In this document: positions 6,344-13,267 of the stretch, one piece after another
Layout of the letters: each line of letters starts with the position of its first letter
Position numbering within the stretch: the stretch's first letter is position 1
From: Polynucleobacter meluiroseus
GTDB lineage: Bacteria; Verrucomicrobiota; Verrucomicrobiia; Opitutales; UBA953
DNA length: 15,276 nucleotides
Assembly: GCA_943323725.2 (NCBI GenBank)
Contig: CALPIW020000012.1
Coordinates: 1 to 15,276, forward strand
Reading direction: 5' to 3'
Translations under genes and position numbers: made by a program
Notes under the pieces: generated by a model
What the model was told of the DNA's origin: nothing
Seen by the model: the letters and a program-made list of their open reading frames with translations, nothing else
Database searches by the model: none

Positions 6344-7831
6344 ATGACCACTCCTTTCAAGCTCACCCGCGTCGCCTCGCTCAAGACCGTCGCCGACTTC
6401 CGCGCCCATTGCGCCGGGCTCGGCGTCGACCTGCCCCTCGAGGACGCCATCGAAGCCGGCGCCGGCAACCCGCTGTCGCAGCCGATCGCGCGCACGCAGG
6501 TCAACGGCAAGACCATCGGCAACCGCATCGCCATCCATCCGATGGAAGGCTGGGACGGCACGACCACCGGCGGCATCTCCGAGGAGATGAAACGACGCTG
6601 GCAGCGCTTCGGCGCGAGCGGCGCCAAGCTGATCTGCGGCGCCGAGGCCAGGGCCGTGCGCGCCGACGGCCGGGCGAACATGAACCAGCTCATCCTCAAC
6701 GAGGAGAACCGCGCCGGCATCACCGAGCTCGTGGGCATCCTCAAGGCCGAGCACCTCGCCCGCTGGGGTTCGGTCGACGACCTCGTCATCGGCTTCCAGC
6801 TGACACACTCCGGCCGCTTCTGCCGTCCGCATGATAAGAAGCGCTGGGAATCGCGCGTGGCCTACCGCCACCCCATCCTCGACAAGAAGTTCAACGTCAC
6901 CTCCGACGACCAGGTGCTGACCGACGCCGACGTCGAGGAACTGATCCGCTGCTACGTCCGGGCCGCCCGCGTGGCCCGCGACTGCGGCGCCGACTTCGTG
7001 GACATCAAGCACTGCCACGGCTACCTCCTGCACGAGTTCCTCAGCGCGCACACGCGCCCCGGCAAGTTCGGCGGCTCCTTCGAGAACCGCACCCGCATCC
7101 TGCGCGACATCATCGCGGGCATCCGAGCGGACGGTAACGCCATCGACATCGGCGTCCGCCTGAGCCTGTTCGACATGGTGCCGTTCCGCCCCGACCCCGC
7201 GCTCAGCCAGCCCAGCAAGCTCGGCCCCGGTATCCCCGAGGAGCACGCCACGCTCCTGCCCTACCATTATGCTTTCGGCGTGAATCAGGCCAAGCCCACC
7301 GAGATCGACCTCACCGAGACCTTCGCCTTCGTGAAGCTCCTCGGCGAACTCGGCGTGAAGATCCTGAACACCACTGCCGGCTCGCCTTACTACAATCCGC
7401 ACATCCAGCGCCCGGCGGCCTATCCGCCCAGTGATGGCTACCAGCCTGCGCACGACCCGCTGATCGACGTCGCCCGCCAGGTGCGCGTCGTCCGCGAAGT
7501 CCGCGCCCAGGCCCCGGCCGGCATGATCGTGGTCAGCTCCGGCCTCAGCTACGTGCAGGAATACCTGCCGCACCTCGCGCAGCACATCCTGCGGACGGGC
7601 GGCAGCGACGCCATCGGCGTAGGCCGGGCGGTGCTCAGCTATCCGGCCATGCTGGCCGATGCCGCGAAGAACGGCGCGATGGAGACGAAGTTCATCTGCC
7701 GCACCTTCAGCGACTGCACGACCGCCCCGCGCAACGGACTCATCTCCGGCTGCTACCCGCTGGACAAGTATTACACCGCCAAGCCCGAGTTCCAGCAGCT
7801 CAAGGACATCAAGAAGAGCGTCGGCGCCTGA
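6344..7831 (+). CDS. Old Yellow Enzyme-family NADH:flavin oxidoreductase
   Basis: A 495-residue FMN-binding TIM-barrel reductase; family members reduce C=C bonds conjugated to a carbonyl. Motifs in order: RIAIHPMEGWDG at 61-72 (FMN strand 1), QLTHSGRF at 152-159, DIKHCHGYLLHEFLS at 220-234, RPGKFGGSFENRTR at 238-251, VRLS at 271-274, and VSSGLSYVQEY plus GVGRAVLSYP near 397-434 (phosphate binding). It lacks the large C-terminal NAD(P)H domain of 2,4-dienoyl-CoA reductases (about 650 residues). A C-terminal cysteine cluster remains (Cys452, Cys458, Cys470) that resembles but does not match their 4Fe-4S motif. The central motif reads HCHGYL where most relatives have a small residue between the histidines. 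About 45 residues precede the barrel. It follows the aldolase gene by 8 bases without a Shine-Dalgarno, so is probably translated from the same message. Confidence 0.87.
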   Translation: MTTPFKLTRVASLKTVADFRAHCAGLGVDLPLEDAIEAGAGNPLSQPIARTQVNGKTIGNRIAIHPMEGWDGTTTGGISEEMKRRWQRFGASGAKLICGAEARAVRADGRANMNQLILNEENRAGITELVGILKAEHLARWGSVDDLVIGFQLTHSGRFCRPHDKKRWESRVAYRHPILDKKFNVTSDDQVLTDADVEELIRCYVRAARVARDCGADFVDIKHCHGYLLHEFLSAHTRPGKFGGSFENRTRILRDIIAGIRADGNAIDIGVRLSLFDMVPFRPDPALSQPSKLGPGIPEEHATLLPYHYAFGVNQAKPTEIDLTETFAFVKLLGELGVKILNTTAGSPYYNPHIQRPAAYPPSDGYQPAHDPLIDVARQVRVVREVRAQAPAGMIVVSSGLSYVQEYLPHLAQHILRTGGSDAIGVGRAVLSYPAMLADAAKNGAMETKFICRTFSDCTTAPRNGLISGCYPLDKYYTAKPEFQQLKDIKKSVGA

Positions 7832-7843
7832 GCACGGCTCAGG
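7827..7843. terminator. Stem-loop spanning two convergent stop codons
   Basis: CCTGAGC at 7827-7833 pairs perfectly with GCTCAGG at 7837-7843 around a 3-base loop. The left arm contains the TGA of the flavin reductase gene and the right arm the stop codon of the methyltransferase gene on the other strand. Neither side has a T-run, so it is at best a weak bidirectional terminator or an mRNA 3'-end stabilizer. Confidence 0.35.
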
Positions 7844-8585
7844 GCTTCTCGAAGATCAGCAGGTGCTGCCACGGCAGCCCCGGCTTGTTCGTCACGAACC
7901 GGAACCCCGCCGCCTCGAACTCCTTGCGGGCCTGGACCTCGGTCATCTTGTGGTGCGGCTTGATCGGAACGTCATCGTCTTCGGCGCGGTACTCCAGGAG
8001 GTAGATGCGGCCTTTGGTCTTCAGGGCCGATCGCAGCGAAGCCAGCATCTCCGCCGGGTGGTCGAACTCGTGATAAGCATCGACCATCAGCGCGGCATCG
8101 AGCGAGGCCGGCGGCAGCTTCACGTCGTCGACCGCACCCAAGTGGGGCTGCACGTTCGTCACGCCGAGCTTGGCGGCTTCATCCTTCAGGAACTCCAGCA
8201 TCTCCGGCTGGATATCGACCGCGACGACCTTCCCTTTCGGCAGCAGGCGGGCGATGCGAAATGAGTAATAACCCGAGCCGGCGCCGATGTCGGCCAAGAC
8301 CGCGTCCGGCGCAAGTTCGAGCAAGGCGATGGCCTTGGACGGCGCCTCTTCCTTCTCGCGGTCAGTGCGCTCGAGCCAACCGATGCCCGGATGGCCCATG
8401 ACATGGGAGATCTCCCGGCCCATGAAAGTCTTGCCGATGCCGTCGCGTGAAGGCGGACAGCTACCGTAAGCGGGCGGCGCCGGCGGCGTGGGCGAAGAGA
8501 TCGCCTCCGGGCGGGTCCAAAAGAACAAGGCGATCGCACCGCCGACGAGGAGGCACGACGAAAGCAGGGGTTGGCGCTTCAACAT
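7839..8585 (-). CDS. Class I SAM-dependent methyltransferase with N-terminal membrane anchor or signal
   Basis: A 248-residue protein from the ATG at 8585. A longer frame reaches 8657, but it would run through the terminator of the gene upstream and put 24 unrelated residues before a good hydrophobic N-terminus, so the shorter start is chosen. Residues about 7-23 are a hydrophobic segment after MLKRQP, followed by a Pro-rich linker to about residue 45. FMGREISHVMGHPGIGWLER at 54-73 is a pre-domain segment that I recall from other predicted exported methyltransferases. The Rossmann domain has motif I VLADIGAGSGYYS at 96-108, the ribose-binding acidic residue Asp124 in VVAVDIQPEML, and DAALMVDAYHEF at 163-174. 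The hydrophobic start implies a membrane-attached or exported enzyme, odd for a SAM user. A lipoprotein reading (LSSC at 8-11) is unlikely because the hydrophobic stretch follows the Cys. The substrate is unknown. Confidence 0.8.
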   Translation of the reverse strand: MLKRQPLLSSCLLVGGAIALFFWTRPEAISSPTPPAPPAYGSCPPSRDGIGKTFMGREISHVMGHPGIGWLERTDREKEEAPSKAIALLELAPDAVLADIGAGSGYYSFRIARLLPKGKVVAVDIQPEMLEFLKDEAAKLGVTNVQPHLGAVDDVKLPPASLDAALMVDAYHEFDHPAEMLASLRSALKTKGRIYLLEYRAEDDDVPIKPHHKMTEVQARKEFEAAGFRFVTNKPGLPWQHLLIFEKP

Positions 8586-8626
8586 GGAGTCAAACTGACT
8601 TAGTCCGCCTGGTTCGCAAGCGTAGC

Positions 8627-8655
8627 AAAAAAATGGCCGGACCTCAGGTCCGGCC
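8627..8655 (-). terminator. Intrinsic terminator of the small secreted protein gene
   Basis: GGCCGGACCT at 8635-8644 and AGGTCCGGCC at 8646-8655 are perfect complements (in practice an 8-base stem with a CTCAG loop). Read leftward, the stem is followed by A and a run of seven T (8627-8633 on the other strand). This is a textbook rho-independent terminator 26 bases beyond the stop of the 70-residue gene. It also separates that gene from the methyltransferase gene. Confidence 0.88.
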
Positions 8656-8680
8656 AAATCAGCCTCATGTGTGCCCGAGA

Positions 8681-8893
8681 TTACTTACGAGACGGCGCGG
8701 ACTTCTTCGGCGCAGGCTTGGGGGCAGGCTTGTTGGAGGGCTTGCTGGAACCGCCGCTCTTACCGCAACCAGGCTTGGAGACCGTCGGGGGAACCGTGGG
8801 AGGGGTCGTCGGAGGGGTGCCACCACCGGCAGCCGCGGCGAAAGCGGAGACCGAGGCGAAAACGAGGGCGAGCGCGAACAACGGGGTTTTCAT
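8681..8893 (-). CDS. Small secreted Pro/Lys-rich protein
   Basis: A 70-residue protein with a good signal peptide: MKTPLFALALVFASVSAFA at 1-19, cleavage probable near the following alanines. The mature part is low complexity: GGGTPPTTPPTVPPTV, then PGCGKSGGSS with a single Cys43, then a basic tail made of KPAPKP/APKK units. It has no recognisable domain and is too short and biased for family assignment. Evidence that it is a real gene is the signal peptide, its own strong terminator 26 bases downstream and a 165-base promoter-sized region upstream. No Shine-Dalgarno is seen before the ATG. The basic, Pro-rich tail suggests contact with envelope polymers or acidic surfaces, which is inference. 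Confidence 0.68.
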   Translation of the reverse strand: MKTPLFALALVFASVSAFAAAAGGGTPPTTPPTVPPTVSKPGCGKSGGSSKPSNKPAPKPAPKKSAPSRK

Positions 8894-9058
8894 GGGTTTG
8901 ATCAGGTTAAGCGGGCGCGGGACCTTTGGAAACTGTATTTTAATAGCAATAATGAGGGGTTAGGTTGGCAGGATTATGGGCCGGCTGCTTTAGGGTAAGC
9001 ACTTGCCTAGGCACTTATCCTGAGCATTAATACCCATGTTGCTTGTAGTAAGCGCGCT
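8894..9058. promoter_or_regulatory. Divergent promoter region with candidate rightward promoter at 9003-9031
   Basis: This 165-base spacer separates the leftward 70-residue gene and the rightward Verru_Chthon A-like gene and holds no ORF worth calling. A possible sigma-70 promoter for the rightward gene is TTGCCT at 9003-9008, a 17-base spacer and ATTAAT at 9026-9031, with 3 of 6 and 4 of 6 consensus matches. The -35 overlaps a perfect 10-base palindrome, TGCCTAGGCA (9004-9013). An AT-rich pocket at 8934-8953 could melt for the leftward promoter, but no -35 stands out there. No Shine-Dalgarno precedes the ATG at 9059. Confidence 0.3.
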
Positions 9059-12000
9059 ATGGATTACCGCAAAAACCATCGTCAAGGTTTCAGCCTGATC
9101 CTTTCCCTCACGATCATGGCGGCTGTCGTCATGCTGGTCGTGACGCTTTCGGCCTTCATCACGATCGAGTCCCGTGCGGCGATGAACCAGCAGCTCGCCA
9201 CGCGGGCACGCTTGAACGCCTTGGTCTCGATGCGGCTCGCCTTGGCGCATTTGCAGCAGGAAGCCGGACCCGACCGACGTTCGACCGCCCGCGCGGACAT
9301 CACCCAACCTGAGGTCATCTTCGCCCATAAGTTCCTCAACCCCATGTGGACCGGCGTCTGGCGTACCGACCTTCCCGACTTGCCGCCGGCCTGGCTCGTC
9401 TCCGGCCGCGGCGACCAGCCCGCCGGCACGCAATCGGTCTCGCTCTTCCAGACCGGCAGTGCGCCGGATTACCACACAGGCTACTGGGCTCCCTGGCAGT
9501 CGGACACCTCCCTTTCGACCGCGAACCATGTTCCGCTCGTCGGCCTTGGCTCCGCGCTCACCGCCACCGACGACAGGGCGAGCGGTCTGGTCTCCCTGCC
9601 TAAAATCACCCTACCGGACGAAGACGTTGCCGGGACTTACGCCTACTGGATCGGCGACGAGGGCATCAAAGCGCGCGTCAACCTGCGCGACCTGCGTCCG
9701 CAGAACAATACCAACCGGATCGACCAGATGATCTCCCTTCGCAGCCCGCTGACCCACGGACTGCTGAAGAACCTGCCTGACCTGACGCAGCTTGAGGCCC
9801 TGAATACGGTGAGAGACATGGGGCTGCTGACGGGACTCAACGCCGCGGTAGGCTCCCCCGGCCCCGTGGATGTCCGGACCTACTTTCATGATGTCAGCCT
9901 GACCTCAGCCGGCGTCCTCGCCGATTCGCTGAACGGCGGACTGAAGCGCGACCTCTCCGTGGCGTTCGAGATGAACGACGCCCAGTTCGCCAAGTCCGAG
10001 TTCGGACAAGGCACCAGCGGGGCCTTTCCTTCCGCCGGCACCCTGACCGAGAAAGGTTTCGCATCGGTGACGATGGATACCCTGCGCATAATCAACCCGG
10101 ACAAGTCGGAGACCACTTTCGCCGCGACGCCGATCTTCAGCCGCACCGTCCCGGACGGTGAACTGCGAGGACCGACATGGTGGGCGCTGCGGGATTACCA
10201 CCGCCTCTATAAGCAGCTAGGCTGGAGCGGGGTCGCCCTGGCAGACAGGGAAAGCAGCGTACCCTCGTTGCGTGCCCGCGCGCTCTGGCCTAACGCAGAC
10301 GCCGCGAGACCTAACTACGTCGACAAAGACCAGCCTCCGTTGCTCCCTCCGTCCGGCAACGCCACGGCCAACGACGTCCGGCGCAGCTACTACAGCTACT
10401 CCGACATTTATAACGGCGACCTGCCCCCGTCCGTGAACCCCAACGCGAGCGACCGGTTCACCGGCCAGCCCGGCCAGTCGGACAAATTAGTCACCCGCCC
10501 GCTGCGGACCGCGGCTTCTCCCTACGTGCAACGCGTTTCCCTGGCGTTCAGCGTCAACAAGATGCAATGGTTCGTGCTCAAGTCGGTGCGGATCGGAAAG
10601 ACCGTGATCTTCTACTACGAGGAGTGGATCGATATCCGCGTCAACGTCACGCCCATCGTCGTGCTGCACAATCCTTACAACGTCAGGATGGTGCTGGCCC
10701 CCAACGACATCGCGGGCCCGGACAAGACCCGCTGGCACAAGAATCCTAACAACACCGTAGACGCCACCGGCACGGCCTTCAAACAGCCTTACTCCATCGC
10801 GATCTCGTTCGCCGACCTCAAGGACTGGAAATTCCGCTTCAAGCAGTACTATGCCGGATCGACGGACGTCGCCTTCGAAGGGGACTCCCCGCTTTCGGAC
10901 TTTTTCCGGATCCAGAGCGGCACCCCCATCCTGGATGCCTTCGGCCAAAAGACCGGCAAGTTCCTGGCTCCGTATGAAAGCGACGACGAGGACAGCTTCC
11001 GCCTTTACCTGACGAAAGACAATGACGCGTCGATCACGCTGGAGCCCGGCGAGATGCGCATCTTCTCCTGCGCGCCGGTACTCGGCGACTGGTCCAAGTC
11101 CGTGCTTCTTAACAACAACTACGACATGCGGGGCGGCTTCCGTGACAACGTGTACGACTGGAACTTCGGCGACGCCGCGTTGGAGTCATTGAACATCACG
11201 GCGCCGATCAGCTTCGAGATCATCCCCGGAGGCAACATGCGCATGAGGACCGCCATCGCCGGTAGCCCCAAAGACCAGCTCTACCGCGACCGTAAGATCG
11301 GCAAGACGAAGGCGGAGATCGAGGGGGACAAGGAGGACTTCCTGCGCCTCACGAGCGAACTCAACGAAGTGGTGTTCACCGACATCAACGAGACCAAGTA
11401 TGCCCGGCCCGGCGAGAAGTTCTTCTCTTCCTGGAGACACGTCCGAGACAAGTTCCCACGAAAAACCACCGACCCCTACTGGGATGGACGCAACCCATTC
11501 CCGAGCAGCGCGTTGCCCTACGAAGCCGACCTGGTCACCGTCATCGATATTTCCGCGAAGACCGCGGACACGCCGGCCACCGGCGCGCCCTTCCCTCTTT
11601 TCACCCACTCCAATCCGCTGGCACCGACCCAGCGCGCAAGCTCATCCGGACGTACCCGCGACGACATGGGCGGCAACCCCAACTCGGGCGCGACCGGCGC
11701 CTCCCCGAGCTACCAGCTCGCGATTCGCAACGGAACCTGGAACGGAACCCGCTTCGCGGACGGAACCTTCGCAGGCCCGGTGATCTCCTCGACCGACAGC
11801 GGACGGGTCGCCTACGGAGGCAACTCGACCGGCCCCACGGGCACGCAGAAAGCCATCCTCACCGAAGTCCCGCTCTTCCAGCCGATCTCGCTGGCTCAGT
11901 ATACGCACGCCAACTTCGGCGTCCGTGACCAGCAGCCCTTGTTCAGCATAGGGAACAGTTTCGCTTCGCCACTGGTCGACGCGAAGAAGGCCTATCAGGA

Positions 12001-13267
12001 CAACGGGAAGAGCTGGACGGACTACGATCAGAGCTATCTTCTCAACACCGCCCTCTGGGACGGCTTCTTCCTTTCGAGCGCGGCCCCGCAGATGAAGACG
12101 GACGTGACGACCGACGCCGCAGGCTCGGCGCCCAAGCCGCCGGACTTGGCGTCGACGGTGACGGTGACGACCGACCCCAACGAAAAGAACGAACATAGCC
12201 TCAGCGACGTGATCAGGAACTTCGTCCAAGACGGAGTCCCTCTCGATAATCCGCGTTTCTCGATCGAACGCTCCCACTTGGACGCCGAAGGAACCGCCAA
12301 AGCCCTGGCAGACTACCGTCGCTCAGCCGCGGTCCTGCTCAACAAGGGGGCTTTCAACGTCAACTCCACCTCCGTCGCCGCGTGGCAGGCCTTCCTCGGA
12401 TCGGTCAAGAACATGGCGATCGCCGATAAGCCGGTCAACTTCCCCAGCGCAGCCCAGAACGCCCGCTTCCCTCGCGTGATTTCAAAGGGCGACACTAACA
12501 TCGCCGCCAATGACTTCGAGGACCCCTCGAACTGGTCGGGCTTCACCAACCTGACGGACGAACAGATCGCCAACCTTGCTCAGGCCATCGTCGAGGAGAA
12601 CAAGGCCCGTTTCGCCATCCAGACCCGTAGCGAACGCGATATCGCCAAGGCTCCGGGCCTTCGGCGCTTCGGAGGTCTCGCCACCCCGGCCACCCCTTAC
12701 CTGGGACTCTCCGAATTCATCAACCGCTTCCTGACCTCGGAGACTTGGGCGAATCGTTGCGGCGCCATCCAGGCCGCCATCATTCGCACGGGGCTAACCG
12801 ACCGGCTATCGGACACCAAGCTCACGCAGTCATCCCTGCTGACGACGACGGCGGGCCACTTCCCTAACCCGGAAAACATCGAAGTCATCTCCCAGAACGG
12901 AAAGAACGGAGCGCACGCCGCCATGGGAGCCCCGGGCAACCTGCTGCAGTCCGACCTTCTGCAGAGCCTAGGCTCGGCCCTCGCGACCCGCTCCGACACC
13001 TTCACCATCCGATGCTTCGGCGAAGCCTCGCAGAGCAGCGGAGAGACGGGGTCGGCATGGATGGAAGTCCTCGTTCAGCGCGTACCGGAGTTCATCGATG
13101 GGAGCAACGCCCCTGAGACCGGAAACAGCGCGCCGCACCCCTTCAAGCCCTCGCCTTCGGCCTCACCCGACCCCACGGTCAGCACCGCCCTCACCCCGGT
13201 GAACAATCTCCTTGGCCGTCGGTTCAAGATCCTGTCCATGCGATGGCTGAAACCTGATGAAATCTAA
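9059..13267 (+). CDS. Verru_Chthon cassette protein A-like giant protein (prepilin-like N-terminus)
   Basis: A 1402-residue protein. The N-terminus MDYRKNHRQG|FSLILS followed by a hydrophobic helix to about residue 33 looks like a type IV prepilin/PilX signal: basic leader, Gly10-Phe11 processing site, single helix. Position +5 is Leu, not the usual Glu, as in GspK-type minor pseudopilins. YWIGDEGIKARVNLRDL at 196-212 recalls the GspK segment with DEGGKINLN. The middle 900 residues are mostly beta-rich, Asn/Asp/Pro-rich and unlike anything I recognise. Near 1215 comes GLSEFINRFL, near 1333 MEVLVQRVPEF, and the C-terminus is RRFKILSMRWLKPDEI. This layout matches the Verrucomicrobiota family called Verru_Chthon cassette protein A, thought to work with pseudopilin-like proteins B, C and D. 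None of these is in the window. The gene overlaps the next one by 11 bases, implying translational coupling. It probably sits in the inner membrane facing the periplasm. Confidence 0.75.
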   Translation: MDYRKNHRQGFSLILSLTIMAAVVMLVVTLSAFITIESRAAMNQQLATRARLNALVSMRLALAHLQQEAGPDRRSTARADITQPEVIFAHKFLNPMWTGVWRTDLPDLPPAWLVSGRGDQPAGTQSVSLFQTGSAPDYHTGYWAPWQSDTSLSTANHVPLVGLGSALTATDDRASGLVSLPKITLPDEDVAGTYAYWIGDEGIKARVNLRDLRPQNNTNRIDQMISLRSPLTHGLLKNLPDLTQLEALNTVRDMGLLTGLNAAVGSPGPVDVRTYFHDVSLTSAGVLADSLNGGLKRDLSVAFEMNDAQFAKSEFGQGTSGAFPSAGTLTEKGFASVTMDTLRIINPDKSETTFAATPIFSRTVPDGELRGPTWWALRDYHRLYKQLGWSGVALADRESSVPSLRARALWPNADAARPNYVDKDQPPLLPPSGNATANDVRRSYYSYSDIYNGDLPPSVNPNASDRFTGQPGQSDKLVTRPLRTAASPYVQRVSLAFSVNKMQWFVLKSVRIGKTVIFYYEEWIDIRVNVTPIVVLHNPYNVRMVLAPNDIAGPDKTRWHKNPNNTVDATGTAFKQPYSIAISFADLKDWKFRFKQYYAGSTDVAFEGDSPLSDFFRIQSGTPILDAFGQKTGKFLAPYESDDEDSFRLYLTKDNDASITLEPGEMRIFSCAPVLGDWSKSVLLNNNYDMRGGFRDNVYDWNFGDAALESLNITAPISFEIIPGGNMRMRTAIAGSPKDQLYRDRKIGKTKAEIEGDKEDFLRLTSELNEVVFTDINETKYARPGEKFFSSWRHVRDKFPRKTTDPYWDGRNPFPSSALPYEADLVTVIDISAKTADTPATGAPFPLFTHSNPLAPTQRASSSGRTRDDMGGNPNSGATGASPSYQLAIRNGTWNGTRFADGTFAGPVISSTDSGRVAYGGNSTGPTGTQKAILTEVPLFQPISLAQYTHANFGVRDQQPLFSIGNSFASPLVDAKKAYQDNGKSWTDYDQSYLLNTALWDGFFLSSAAPQMKTDVTTDAAGSAPKPPDLASTVTVTTDPNEKNEHSLSDVIRNFVQDGVPLDNPRFSIERSHLDAEGTAKALADYRRSAAVLLNKGAFNVNSTSVAAWQAFLGSVKNMAIADKPVNFPSAAQNARFPRVISKGDTNIAANDFEDPSNWSGFTNLTDEQIANLAQAIVEENKARFAIQTRSERDIAKAPGLRRFGGLATPATPYLGLSEFINRFLTSETWANRCGAIQAAIIRTGLTDRLSDTKLTQSSLLTTTAGHFPNPENIEVISQNGKNGAHAAMGAPGNLLQSDLLQSLGSALATRSDTFTIRCFGEASQSSGETGSAWMEVLVQRVPEFIDGSNAPETGNSAPHPFKPSPSASPDPTVSTALTPVNNLLGRRFKILSMRWLKPDEI

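Noticed and set aside
6200..7585. A 461-codon minus-strand frame over the flavin reductase gene.
   Set aside because: No domain can be seen, and it is antisense to a complete Old Yellow Enzyme-type protein.
8586..8657. A 24-residue N-terminal extension of the methyltransferase.
   Set aside because: It would be read from DNA forming the upstream gene's terminator hairpin and T-run, and it hides the hydrophobic N-terminus starting at 8585.
11720..11780. Local AACGGAACC repeats within the Verru_Chthon A-like gene.
   Set aside because: Only two near copies giving NGTWNGTR, in frame and inside a Gly/Asn-rich loop; no sign of a repeat array or mobile element.
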